A stretch of 64,000 nt of DNA from Streptacidiphilus jeojiense (GTDB lineage Bacteria > Actinomycetota > Actinomycetes > Streptomycetales > Streptomycetaceae): the NCBI RefSeq assembly GCF_000719095.1, contig NZ_JOEH01000038.1, positions 1 to 64,000 on the forward strand, given 5' to 3'. Below, one piece after another: positions 26,395-34,285 of this stretch (positions within the stretch are counted from its first letter, which is position 1; each line of letters starts with the position of its first letter). The notes under the pieces are model-generated. The model was not told the DNA's origin, did not search any database, and was given only the letters and a program-made list of their open reading frames with translations. Position numbers and translations under genes: made by a program.

Positions 26395-27714
26395 TCACGC
26401 CAGTTCAGCCGCCTTGCGCAGCAGCACCGAGCGCTCGCGGGCGTTGCGGCACAGCCGTGCGGCCAGTTCCAGTTCGGCCCGGGCCTCGGCGGTGCGGCCG
26501 AGCCGGGTGAGCAGTTCGCCGCGCACGCTGGGCAGCAGGTGCGAGCCCGGCAGCCGGTCGGCGGCGACCAGTTCGTCGACCATGGCCAGCGCCTGCTGCG
26601 GTCCATGGGCCATGGCGACGGCGACGGCCCGGTTGAGTTCGACGACGGGGGAAGGGGCCACTCGCCCCAGCGCCTCGTACAGCAGCACGATGCTCTCCCA
26701 GTCGGTCTCCTGCAGCGAGGCGGCCGACGCGTGGCAGGCGGCGATCGCGGCCTGCAGCCCGTAGGGCCCGAGGCCGCGTCCGAGCGCTGAGGTCCGGGTC
26801 AGTGCGGCCAGTCCGCGGCGGATCGCCGAGCGGTCCCACCGGCGCCGGTCCTGGTCCTCCAGGAGCACCGCCTCCCCGTCGGGTCCGGTGCGGGCGGGGA
26901 AGCGCGCGGCGGTGAGCTCGAACAGGGCGAGCAGTCCGTGCACCTCCGGCTCCTCGGGCAGCAGCGCGGTCAGCGTCCGGGCGAGCCGGATCGCCTCGTA
27001 GGCGAGGTCGACCCGTAGCAGCTGGTCGCCGCTGGTCGCGGTCGAACCCTCGGTGAAGATCACGTACAGCACGCTCAGCACACCGCCGAGCCGCTCGCGC
27101 CGCTGCTCGGACGGCGGCAGCTCGAACGGCACCCGGGCTGCGGCGATCGTCTTCTTGGCCCGGGTGATCCGCGCCTGCACCGTGGGCACGGGCACCAGGA
27201 ACGCGCGTGCGATCTCCTCACTGGCCAGACCGGCGACGGCGCGCAGGGTCAGCGCCACCCGGGCTTCGGGCGAGAGTACCGGGTGGCAGGCGATGAACAT
27301 CAGCGCGAGGACGTCGTCGTCGATCCGGTCGGGATCCCAGGGCAGATCCTGCGACCGGTCCGGCGGGAGCGCCGCGCCCGAACTCGCCTCACCCTCGGCG
27401 AGCGGACCGGCGAGCACCGCATAGCGCTCGTCCAGTGCCGACCGGCGGCGGAAGGTGTCGATGGCGCGCCGGCGCGCGGTCGCGAGCAGCCAGCCCACCG
27501 GGCTCGCCGGAACGCCGTCGCGCGACCAGGTGACCAGCGCCTCCGCGACGGCCTGCTGCGCGACGTCCTCGGCGAGCCCGAAGTCCCCGGTGTAGCGGGC
27601 CAGCGCTCCGACGATGCGCGCGGACTCGATCCGCCAGACGGCCTCGACGGCCCGCCGTGCCGCCTCGGAGGTGGGCGGGCCGTCGGTGGGCGGGCCGTCG
27701 GTGGCCGAGGGCAT
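26395..27714 (-). CDS. ECF RNA polymerase sigma factor, ECF42 type with TPR-like C-terminus
   Basis: 439 residues, far longer than plain ECF sigmas (about 180). Sigma region 2 is at about 28-95 (TGDFGLAEDVAQQAVAEALVTW, VGWLLATARRRAIDTFRRR). Region 4 is at about 130-185 (LSPEARVALTLRAVAGLASEEIARAFLVPVPTVQARITRAK). The ~240-residue C-terminal helical TPR-like extension is the hallmark of group ECF42 (IFTEGSTATSGDQLLRVDL, EVHGLLALFELTAAR, VVELNRAVAVAMAHGPQQAL). No anti-sigma gene is nearby, as expected for this group. Its ATG overlaps the stop of the DGPF gene as TGATG, so the two are translationally coupled. Confidence 0.92.
   Translation of the reverse strand: MPSATDGPPTDGPPTSEAARRAVEAVWRIESARIVGALARYTGDFGLAEDVAQQAVAEALVTWSRDGVPASPVGWLLATARRRAIDTFRRRSALDERYAVLAGPLAEGEASSGAALPPDRSQDLPWDPDRIDDDVLALMFIACHPVLSPEARVALTLRAVAGLASEEIARAFLVPVPTVQARITRAKKTIAAARVPFELPPSEQRRERLGGVLSVLYVIFTEGSTATSGDQLLRVDLAYEAIRLARTLTALLPEEPEVHGLLALFELTAARFPARTGPDGEAVLLEDQDRRRWDRSAIRRGLAALTRTSALGRGLGPYGLQAAIAACHASAASLQETDWESIVLLYEALGRVAPSPVVELNRAVAVAMAHGPQQALAMVDELVAADRLPGSHLLPSVRGELLTRLGRTAEARAELELAARLCRNARERSVLLRKAAELA
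27670..27704. repeat. Tandem 15-bp coding repeat in the ECF42 N-terminus
   Basis: GGTGGGCGGGCCGTC occurs twice in tandem with a partial third copy. It encodes the TDGPPTDGPPT run before sigma region 2. Confidence 0.7.
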
Positions 27715-28133
27715 CAGAGCTGGCCGGTCCGCTCGCGCCAGGCGCGCTCCTTGACGATCCATTCGTTGTCCTGCGGGAACTCGTCGATCCCCGGCACCCG
27801 GCGCACCTCGCACTTGGAGCCGGCGATCGCGGGCAGCCGCTTGGCCCACTCGACCGCCTCCTCCTTGGAGGCGACGTCGATCAGGTAGAAGCCGCCGAAC
27901 AGCTCCTTGGTCTCGCCGTACGGACCGTCGGTGACCACCGGCGTCTCGCCGCCGAAGTCGACCACCACGCCCTGGCCCGGGTCGTCCAGCCCTTCGGCGG
28001 CGACGAGCACGCCCGCGCGGATGAGTTCCTCGTTGAAGCGGCCCACCGTCTCGAGCATCTGCTCGAACGGCGTCTCCATCATCTTCGCCATGGACTCGTC
28101 CGTGCCGCGCATGATCAGCATGTACTTCGACAT
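27714..28133 (-). CDS. DGPF-domain (YCII-related) protein, ECF42 partner
   Basis: 139 residues of the YCII-related ferredoxin-like fold: MSKYMLIMRGTDES at the start, PVVTDGPYGETKELFGGFYLIDVASKEEAVEWAKRLP in the middle (the DGP motif that names the family) and EVRRVPGIDEF at the end. Ribosome site AAGGAGAG. Such proteins are encoded beside ECF42 sigma factors, whose main known target is the DGPF gene itself; what the protein does is unresolved. An ECF42-type promoter lies about 50 bp upstream, so the pair probably forms a self-activating operon. Confidence 0.92.
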   Translation of the reverse strand: MSKYMLIMRGTDESMAKMMETPFEQMLETVGRFNEELIRAGVLVAAEGLDDPGQGVVVDFGGETPVVTDGPYGETKELFGGFYLIDVASKEEAVEWAKRLPAIAGSKCEVRRVPGIDEFPQDNEWIVKERAWRERTGQL

Positions 28134-28489
28134 CTTCGCTCTCCTTGCTACCGCGGTGGCCTCTTGGCCCTCTCACTCCCAGGTCGAACGGGGCTGCCGG
28201 GGATCGACACGTCACCCCGAAAGAATTTAGCGCCGGCCCCGCGCGCGGCACCGTGTACCCGATCGCGACACGGGAACCGGCCGCTTGTCCGGCGCACCGC
28301 GCGCATGCCAGGATCACCGCTGACTGCAGGCACTGACAGAGCTGGAGCTGAAGCCAATTGGATGCGGGCGAGTTCGCTACCTGAGCCGCCGATGCACCGA
28401 ACGCACCACCCGGAGTGCCCCGTTTTCGCAGGCCCGGGTGATATCGGCGGCATGTCCGATTTTCTCCATGCCTTCAGAGGGATCTTCTT
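28134..28489. other. 356-bp divergent intergenic region
   Basis: It contains the ECF42-type promoter for the DGPF-sigma operon (28182-28209) near one end. The remaining ~280 bp before the GNAT gene hold no coding sequence and no clear dyad that I can see. Confidence 0.6.
28182..28209 (-). promoter_or_regulatory. ECF42-type promoter of the DGPF-sigma operon
   Basis: On the minus strand TGTCGA (28209-28204) is followed after exactly 17 bases by CGACC (28186-28182). TGTCGA at -35 with CGA/TC at -10 is the pattern described for ECF42 targets. Predicted transcription would begin about 40 bases before the DGPF ATG. Confidence 0.75.
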
Positions 28490-29242
28490 GTGGACTTCGA
28501 CGTCCAGAACCATGCGCGCCTGCGTGCCCTGCGTTCCGACGGCCATGTGCGGAGCGGCCCGTTCCTGGTCCGCTACGCCCGGGACTGGCCCAGTCCGTTC
28601 GCCAACTACGCGATCCCGGACGACGGGGCCGCACCGACCGCCGGCCAGGTCGGCGACCTGGTCAGCACGTTCCGCGCGCTCGATCGGGTGCCGCGGCTGG
28701 AGTACCTGCCCACCTGCGCACCGCGGGTCGAGCCGGCCCTGCTCGCGGCAGGGTTCACGGCTGAGAACCGCGCCGCGATCATGGCCTGTTCTGCCGAGTC
28801 GCTGAGCACCCCCGCAGCGACACCCGGCGTCACCGTCACCGAACCGACCGATGACGCCGGGCTCCTTGCCGCCGCGAGAGTTCAGCACACCGGATACGGT
28901 CAGCCGGGTGAGCCGACCACCGGCGAGACCGCCTGGCTGCGCGACACCATGGAGGGCGGCGGTGTGGTCGCCCTGGCCCGCGTCGGCGACGGCACCGCGG
29001 TCGGAGTGGGTGCCTGCTCGCCGCCGCTGGAGGGCTTGAGCGAGTTGGCCGGCCTGGCGGTCGCTGCGGGTTTCCGGCGGCGCGGTGTCGCCGCGGTGCT
29101 CTCCGCGCACCTGACCGCCGCGATCCTGGAGCGCGGCTGCCGAACGGTGTGGCTGGAGCCGGGTGAGCCGGGCATCGAGCGGATCTACGGCCGGATCGGC
29201 TATCGAACCGTCGGCGAGAAGCTCAACATCTCCCTGCGGTAG
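28490..29242 (+). CDS. GNAT-family acetyltransferase
   Basis: 250 residues from a GTG. The C-terminal half is a GNAT domain: LSELAGLAVAAGFRRRGVAAVLSAHLTAAIL supplies the beta4-strand and the acetyl-CoA pyrophosphate loop RRRGVA (about 190), and IERIYGRIGYRTVGEKLNISL closes it. The N-terminal half, about 110 residues with RVEPALLAAGFTAENRAAIMAC, is a degenerate second GNAT-like module, so this is a tandem or two-domain member. Substrate unknown. Confidence 0.85.
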   Translation: MDFDVQNHARLRALRSDGHVRSGPFLVRYARDWPSPFANYAIPDDGAAPTAGQVGDLVSTFRALDRVPRLEYLPTCAPRVEPALLAAGFTAENRAAIMACSAESLSTPAATPGVTVTEPTDDAGLLAAARVQHTGYGQPGEPTTGETAWLRDTMEGGGVVALARVGDGTAVGVGACSPPLEGLSELAGLAVAAGFRRRGVAAVLSAHLTAAILERGCRTVWLEPGEPGIERIYGRIGYRTVGEKLNISLR

Positions 29243-29249
29243 GCCGGCG

Positions 29250-29279
29250 GGGCGGGTCGGAGGACACCTCGGCCCGCCC
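29250..29279. terminator. Hairpin between convergent genes
   Basis: GGGCGGG and CCCGCCC arms with further inner GGAGG/CCTC pairing, between the GNAT gene and the GT-C gene. Confidence 0.6.
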
Positions 29280-29307
29280 TGAGGCTGCGTCAACCCCTGC
29301 AGCGGCC

Positions 29308-30825
29308 TCAGTCGAAGTGGACGAGGGCGGGCCACAGTTGCGCCCAGGTGCCGCGCGGCCGGCGGCAGACGTAGATCGCCGCGTGGTGGGTGGCCTCCTG
29401 GTTGTGCACCCCGTTCATCCGGATCGGGGCGACCTCGGTGACCTCGGCCCAGGCCTGGTGCAGCTGGTCGGGGGTGAACTCGCCCACGCACAGTGCGACG
29501 TCCGGGCGCCCCGGTGGCGGGCCCCAGATCGCGTAGCCGTTCTGCGCGCTGACGACCGGCCGGCGCAGGCCCTGCGCCGGGCCGAGGATCGTCAGGGCGC
29601 CCGCCTCGCCGTAGTTGCCGGTGAAGATCGGGGTTCCGGGCGGCAGCGCTGCGGCGGCCTGCCGCACCTGGTCGACCAAGCCGGGCCAGCCGTACGTCTC
29701 CAGCGCCGTCGGGTTGACCGCCCGGATGGCGTCGGCCGCGCCCACGGGCAGGACCGGCAGCCCGATCAGCACCGCGATCACTGCGGAGGCCACCAGCGGC
29801 CTGGCCGCCCTCCCCCATCCCCGGGACGGGTCCTGCCGCCACTGCGTCGACTCGACCCGCACCGCGCCCGCCGCGAAGAGCGCGGCCAGCGCGGGTGCCG
29901 GGTAGTACACCTTCCCTCCGCCAGCGGTGGACACCACCACCGTGACCACCGCGGCCACCAGCACCCAGCGGTGCTCGCGGCCGGCCGCCGACGCCAGCCG
30001 GCGCACACCGAGGACCGCCAGCGTCACGATGGGCGGGCCGGCCAGCACGACCAGCAGCGGCAGTTGGGCCAGGGAGCCGAGTTGGCCGCCCTGTTCGGCG
30101 GCGAGCGACCGGGCCATCCGCAGGTTCGGCCAGCCGTGCGCGGCGTCCCAGACCAGGTTCGGGGCGGCCAGCGCCACGGCGAGGAGCCCGGCGAGCCACG
30201 GCCCCGCGGTGCGCAGCGCCTCGCGCCGCAGCAGCGCCAGGCCGACCAGGATGCCGAGCAGCAGCACCCCCAGCGTGTCCTTGTTCTCCAGGCCGACGCC
30301 TGCGACCGCTCCGGCGGCCAGCCAGGACCAGGTGGTGCGCAGCCGCAGGGCCCGGGCGACCAGGACCAGCACGGCCACCCAGGCCACCTGGTCCACCACC
30401 GTCGTGCCGAACAGCAGCGAGGCGGCCACGAACACCGGGCAGGCCCCGATCGCAGCCGCGGTGATGATCTGCGCGCGGCGCCGGCCGCCGAACTCGGCCG
30501 CCAGCATCGGCGCGAGCAGGACGCAGCCGACCTGCATGGCCACCGCCAGCAGCCGCAGTGGCAGCACGCCGCCGGGAAGGGCTGCGGCGAGGCGGGCGAG
30601 CAGCGGGGTCAGCGGCGGCTGGTCGGCGTAGCCCCAGGCCAGGTGGCGGCCGCTGATCACGTAGTAGAACTCGTCGCGGTGCCAGCCGTACCGGGTGGCG
30701 ACCGCCAGGTGCACCGCCGCCATGGCTGCGGCGACCAGCAGCACCGGGCGCCACGCCGTCGGCTCGCGGCCAGGTGTCGAGGGCGCGGGTATCGCGGGTA
30801 ACGCGGATTCAGCGATCTCTGTCAT
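29308..30825 (-). CDS. GT-C-fold membrane glycosyltransferase, family-39-like
   Basis: 505 residues with about ten transmembrane helices. The first periplasmic loop contains YGWHRDEFYYVISGRHLAWGYADQPPLTPLL (about 47-75), whose DE pair is the usual GT39/ArnT-like catalytic acid motif. Later helices are rich in Leu, Ala and Val, and the C-terminal ~120 residues form a soluble domain. Such enzymes use polyprenyl-phosphate sugars outside the membrane. The ATG overlaps the end of the TetR gene by 17 bp, so the two are co-transcribed. Acceptor and sugar are unknown. Confidence 0.85.
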   Translation of the reverse strand: MTEIAESALPAIPAPSTPGREPTAWRPVLLVAAAMAAVHLAVATRYGWHRDEFYYVISGRHLAWGYADQPPLTPLLARLAAALPGGVLPLRLLAVAMQVGCVLLAPMLAAEFGGRRRAQIITAAAIGACPVFVAASLLFGTTVVDQVAWVAVLVLVARALRLRTTWSWLAAGAVAGVGLENKDTLGVLLLGILVGLALLRREALRTAGPWLAGLLAVALAAPNLVWDAAHGWPNLRMARSLAAEQGGQLGSLAQLPLLVVLAGPPIVTLAVLGVRRLASAAGREHRWVLVAAVVTVVVSTAGGGKVYYPAPALAALFAAGAVRVESTQWRQDPSRGWGRAARPLVASAVIAVLIGLPVLPVGAADAIRAVNPTALETYGWPGLVDQVRQAAAALPPGTPIFTGNYGEAGALTILGPAQGLRRPVVSAQNGYAIWGPPPGRPDVALCVGEFTPDQLHQAWAEVTEVAPIRMNGVHNQEATHHAAIYVCRRPRGTWAQLWPALVHFD

Positions 30826-31528
30826 GGCTTTCCTCGGTGGGCGGGGGGAAGGCGGCGACCAGCAGGTGGTGCACGGTTCGGCGGCAGTCGTCGTCGGTCA
30901 GCATCCGCGAGTCCGGGTCGCCGTGCCGGTGCATGGCGAACCAGGCGACGGTCTCGACGATGAACCGGGCGGCGACCTGCACATCGGGCACCGGGCGCAG
31001 CAGGCCGGCCGAGATCCGGTCGGTCAGGTAGGTGCCGATCTGTTCGACCATGGCGCGCCGGCGCTGCACGAAGTACCACTGGGCCAGTTCGGGCAGCTGC
31101 TCGGCGCAGCCCTCGACCAGTTGCAGTGCGGTCCGGTTCTGCTCGACGAAGGCGTACAGCTCGTCGACCACGGCGCCCAGCTCCGCCGCGGGCGACAGCC
31201 CGGACGGCCCGGACGAAGCCCTGGCCAGCAGCGGCAGTGCGGCCTGTTCGCCCGCCCAGGACTCGACCAGCGCGACGACTTCTTCGGCAGTCGGGGTCGG
31301 CACCGGCACCGCCATCCCGGCCACCGCGTCCGGCCGCAGCGACCGCACCAGTGCCAGGTGCAGCAGGGCCTGCTTGCTCTTCACATAGGTGTAGACCGCG
31401 CCGTGGCTGAGCCCGAGCGCGGCCGCGACATCGGAGATGCCCGCAGGGCGGAACCCCCGTTCCAGGAACACCCCCACCGCCGCGTCGGCGATCTCCTCCA
31501 ACGGCCGTATCGGCACTCGTCCGCGCAT
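30809..31528 (-). CDS. TetR-family repressor, autoregulated, upstream of the GT-C gene
   Basis: 239 residues. The HTH reads GFRPAGISDVAAALGLSHGAVYTYVKSKQALL (about 25-57), which is canonical. The ligand domain is all-helical (EQLPELAQWYFVQRRRAMVEQIGTYL). The gene has an unusually clear leaderless promoter whose 17-bp spacer is a perfect operator, so it almost certainly represses itself and the glycosyltransferase that overlaps its end. The ligand is unknown; the context suggests a cell-envelope or lipid-linked signal. Confidence 0.92.
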   Translation of the reverse strand: MRGRVPIRPLEEIADAAVGVFLERGFRPAGISDVAAALGLSHGAVYTYVKSKQALLHLALVRSLRPDAVAGMAVPVPTPTAEEVVALVESWAGEQAALPLLARASSGPSGLSPAAELGAVVDELYAFVEQNRTALQLVEGCAEQLPELAQWYFVQRRRAMVEQIGTYLTDRISAGLLRPVPDVQVAARFIVETVAWFAMHRHGDPDSRMLTDDDCRRTVHHLLVAAFPPPTEESHDRDR

Positions 31529-31534
31529 GGGCCG

Positions 31535-31563
31535 ATGATAGACTGACTCAGTCAGTCAATCAA
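31535..31563 (-). promoter_or_regulatory. Leaderless promoter of the TetR gene: TTGATT, 17 bp, TATCAT
   Basis: -35 TTGATT (31563-31558), a 17-base spacer, -10 TATCAT (31540-31535), then exactly six bases to the ATG. No ribosome site precedes the start. Confidence 0.8.
31541..31557. promoter_or_regulatory. TetR operator filling the promoter spacer
   Basis: GACTGACT-C-AGTCAGTC, perfect 8-base arms, occupies precisely the 17 bases between -35 and -10. A bound repressor would exclude RNA polymerase. Confidence 0.85.
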
Positions 31564-31596
31564 TGGTCGCGGGGCCGGGCAGGGGCCCGGGGCCGG

Positions 31597-32445
31597 TCAG
31601 TGCGGCAGAGCGGCGTGGCTCTCCAGGAACATGTCGACCTCGGCCGGGTCCTCCAGCGGCAGCGGGTAGACCAGCAGCCGGTCCACGCCGAGTTCCGCGT
31701 AGCGTCGTGCATTGTCCACATCCACCTCGACCGGGTTGATCTGCATGAAGTTGATCTCCAGCCGGCCCAGCCACGCCGGCCGGGACACCTCCGCCGCGGC
31801 CTTGCGCAGCCCGTCGAGGTGGGTGACCAGGTCCTGCGGGGAACTGCCGTTGCCGATCCAGCCGTGCCCCTTGGCGACGGCCCGCCGGTACGCGGCCGGA
31901 CTGTGCCCGCCGATGACGATCCGCGGACCGCCCGGCTGCACCGGGCGCGGATGCGCGTCCACCCGCTGGAAGTCCGCATACCGTCCGTGGAAGGCCGGTT
32001 CCGGCTCATTCCACAGCTGCCGCATCGCGTCCAGGTACTCGTCGGTGCGGCCGCCGCGCTCGGAGAGCCGCACGCCCACCGCCGCCATCTCCGGCTCCAG
32101 ATAGCCGGGCGCGACGCCGAGGAGCAGCCGGCCCCCTGACAGCACGTCCAGGGTTGCGGCCTGCTTGGCCAGCACCACCGGATTGCGTTGCGGCAGGATG
32201 AGGATCCCGGTGCCCAGCTCCATCCGCTCGGTCACCGCCGCGACGTAGGACAGGTGCACCAGCGGGTCGAGGATCGGGTCGGTGGGTGCCATCGGCGAGT
32301 CGGGCACCCGCGGGCTGGGCAGCACCACATGGTCCCCCACCCACCAGGAGCGGTAGCCCAACTCCTCCGCCCGGCGCGCCAGCCGGACCGTGTCGGTGGG
32401 CCCCAGCGTCGCCTTGGCACTCAGGCCGTACACACCCAGTTCCAC
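31597..32445 (-). CDS. LLM-class (probably F420-dependent) oxidoreductase
   Basis: 282 residues from the GTG at 32445 with AGGGGA upstream; an ATG 16 codons earlier has no ribosome site and adds a basic, unlike-family start. The luciferase-like TIM barrel is clear: LGYRSWWVGDHVVLP (about 25), ERMELGTGILILPQRNPVVLAKQAATLDVLSGGRLLLGV (about 80-115) and PRIVIGGHSPAAYRRA. The length and the PxxLAKQxAxLDxLSxGR block match the F420-dependent subgroup rather than FMN luciferases. Substrate unknown. The TetR/GT operon follows on the same strand. Confidence 0.88.
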   Translation of the reverse strand: MELGVYGLSAKATLGPTDTVRLARRAEELGYRSWWVGDHVVLPSPRVPDSPMAPTDPILDPLVHLSYVAAVTERMELGTGILILPQRNPVVLAKQAATLDVLSGGRLLLGVAPGYLEPEMAAVGVRLSERGGRTDEYLDAMRQLWNEPEPAFHGRYADFQRVDAHPRPVQPGGPRIVIGGHSPAAYRRAVAKGHGWIGNGSSPQDLVTHLDGLRKAAAEVSRPAWLGRLEINFMQINPVEVDVDNARRYAELGVDRLLVYPLPLEDPAEVDMFLESHAALPH

Positions 32446-32591
32446 GATCCCCTGCTTCCGTCGTTCCCTGCCCAGCGGCCTCAGTGGGGCCAATGTTCGG
32501 CGGGATCCTCCCGGCTGTCCAAGAGCAGTTGTGACAACCGATGGTTATGGATGCCGCGATCCGGGACGGTGGCCGTCCGGCCCCGCCGGGT

Positions 32592-33086
32592 TCAGCGGGG
32601 GGTGCGCAGCGGGCGGGGGCGGTCGGCGCCGGCGGGTTCGATCCGGTGGGACTGGACGTGTTCGAAGGCCAGTGTGGTCTGCACGTCCGCGACCTCGCGG
32701 CGGTCGGTGAGCCGGTCGATGACGAAGGCGTACACCCCGTTGACGTCCGGGACGGCGATGTGGATCAGGAAGTCATGAGCCCCGGAGGTGACGAACAGGC
32801 CGATGGTTTCCGGCAGTTGGGCTGCCCATTCGCGGAAGCCCTCGATGATCGGACGGGCCGGCGGCCGGATCCGGACCGAGATCAGCGCCTGGACGGGGCG
32901 CCCGGCGGCTTCGAGGTCCAGGGCCGCGTGATAGCCGGTGATGATGCCGTGCTCGCGCAGCAGCCTGACCCGCTCCAGCGAGGTGGAGGGAGAGACCCCT
33001 GCCTTGGCGGCCAGATCGCGGTTGGTCTGCCGTGCATCGTGCTGCAGTTCCCGCAGAATGGCGCGGTCCACTGAATCAAGTTCCAT
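32592..33086 (-). CDS. Lrp/AsnC-family regulator
   Basis: 164 residues. The second of two adjacent ATGs (33086) has GGAGG at 4 bases. The N-terminal HTH reads MELDSVDRAILRELQHDARQTNRDLAAKAGVSPSTSLERVRLLREHGII. The C-terminal RAM ligand domain includes VQALISVRIRPPARPIIEGFREWAAQLPETIGLFVTSGAHDFLIHIAV. The last 25 residues are a basic RPRPLRTPR tail. It is divergent from a DUF2000 gene, a known partnership, with a possible dyad between them. Confidence 0.92.
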   Translation of the reverse strand: MELDSVDRAILRELQHDARQTNRDLAAKAGVSPSTSLERVRLLREHGIITGYHAALDLEAAGRPVQALISVRIRPPARPIIEGFREWAAQLPETIGLFVTSGAHDFLIHIAVPDVNGVYAFVIDRLTDRREVADVQTTLAFEHVQSHRIEPAGADRPRPLRTPR

Positions 33087-33110
33087 CATTCCTCCGATCA
33101 TCCGCACAAA

Positions 33111-33128
33111 GTTCGGTGATTGATGAAC
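33111..33128. promoter_or_regulatory. Possible AsnC operator
   Basis: GTTC-N10-GAAC, in the 73-bp gap between the AsnC gene and the DUF2000 gene, near the expected promoter of the former. The arms are short. Confidence 0.35.
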
Positions 33129-33159
33129 CAGCCCGGATGTCTGTCTAGCGTATCGGGTC

Positions 33160-33657
33160 ATGGATGCGCAGAAGAACGGAGCCCCTTCCATGTCCACTCC
33201 GCAGTTGTCCAGCGAGGACATCCGTACCGACCTGTCGACCCGGAAGGCGAAGCTCAAGTGGGTCATCGTCGTCGACCAGTCGCTGGCCGCCGGACGGCTG
33301 GTGAATGCCGCCGCCTGCATGGCCGCGGCCGTCGGCAAGGCCCTGCCCGACCTTGTCGGGCGCGACGGCGACGACGCCTCCGGCGTGCCCCACCCCGGCC
33401 TGCCTTGGGCGGGCTGCTCGATCCTGGCCGCCGACGCGGACACCCTCGGCACCCTGCGGACCGAAGCCGTGGCCAAGGGGGACGAGGTGCTGATCGTCGA
33501 CATGCCCGATCTGGCGCAGACCTCACGCGTCTACGACGAGTACCTCGACCAGCTCGCCGGGAGCAAGACCGAGGACCTGACCTACTGCGCGATCAGCCTC
33601 GTCGGCCCCCGGAACAAGATCGACAAGCTGGTCCGCAGACTCCCCCTGCTCCGCTGA
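33160..33657 (+). CDS. DUF2000 domain protein (peptidyl-tRNA-hydrolase-like fold)
   Basis: 165 residues; a second ATG ten codons in (33190) is also possible. The domain begins at KLKWVIVVDQSLAAGRLVNAAACMAAAVG (about 32) and continues HPGLPWAGCSILAADADTLGTLR and VLIVDMPDLAQTSRVYDEY. DUF2000 members are structurally related to Pth2-type peptidyl-tRNA hydrolases but their activity is unknown. The pairing with a divergent AsnC regulator is recurrent and suggests amino-acid-responsive expression. Confidence 0.85.
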   Translation: MDAQKNGAPSMSTPQLSSEDIRTDLSTRKAKLKWVIVVDQSLAAGRLVNAAACMAAAVGKALPDLVGRDGDDASGVPHPGLPWAGCSILAADADTLGTLRTEAVAKGDEVLIVDMPDLAQTSRVYDEYLDQLAGSKTEDLTYCAISLVGPRNKIDKLVRRLPLLR

Positions 33658-33776
33658 CCCACACCTTCCGACGACTGTTTCACGTGCCGAGACGCTCGAT
33701 TCGAGCTTGGACATCTGGATCCGCCGCATAATCGACGGTAGAGTCGTTCCTCTCGTCATCGGAGGAAGCAAGCGCC

Positions 33777-34223
33777 ATGACCATGGACGACATCGACCGC
33801 GCCATCCTGCGGGAACTGCAGACGGACGGCCGCATCCCCTACGCGGAGCTCGGACCCAAGGTGGGCCTGTCGCCGTCGGCCGCGCGTCAGCGGCTGCAGC
33901 GGCTGATCGACACCAAGGCCGTCCAGGTCATCGGCGTCACCGACCCGATGGCCATGGGCGGCCAGTCGATGGCCCTGCTCGGCCTGCGCGTCGACGGCGA
34001 CCCCCGGGCGGTGGCGGACGAGCTGGCGCGGCACCGGGAAGTCGTCTACTCCGTACTGACCGCCGGCTCCTTCGACCTGTTCACCGAGGTGGTCTGCGCA
34101 CGGCCGCAGGAGCTGCTGGCCTTCATCAACGACGTGGTCCGGCCCGTGGAGGGGGTCACGGCGGTGGAGAGCTTCCCGTACTTCGGGATCCACACCCACC
34201 GATTCCTCTGGGAAGTGAACTGA
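33777..34223 (+). CDS. Lrp/AsnC-family regulator
   Basis: 148 residues, ribosome site GGAGGAA. HTH: MDDIDRAILRELQTDGRIPYAELGPKVGLSPSAARQRLQRLIDTKAVQVIGV. The RAM domain follows (SMALLGLRVDGDPRAVADELARHREVVYSVLTAGSFDLFTEVVCA, FPYFGIHTHRF). It lies 62 bp before the giant aminotransferase fusion in the same direction, the classic placement of a local activator or repressor responding to the amino acid or amine handled by the enzyme. Confidence 0.93.
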   Translation: MTMDDIDRAILRELQTDGRIPYAELGPKVGLSPSAARQRLQRLIDTKAVQVIGVTDPMAMGGQSMALLGLRVDGDPRAVADELARHREVVYSVLTAGSFDLFTEVVCARPQELLAFINDVVRPVEGVTAVESFPYFGIHTHRFLWEVN

Positions 34224-34285
34224 GCACCACCTCAGGCACACCGATCCCTCCGCCCCGCTCCCCCACGCACACCAAGGACCACGGC

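Noticed and set aside
28148..30754. 868-codon minus-strand frame spanning the GNAT and GT-C genes
   Set aside because: Crosses two real genes on different strands; no domain in it.
29317..30801. 494-codon frame opposite the GT-C gene
   Set aside because: Mirror frame full of Arg, Gly, Gln and His; the opposite strand encodes clear membrane helices.
33707..34285. In-frame extension of the aminotransferase fusion across the AsnC gene
   Set aside because: It runs in the wrong frame of the AsnC gene, while ATG at 34286 has a ribosome site and the expected family length.
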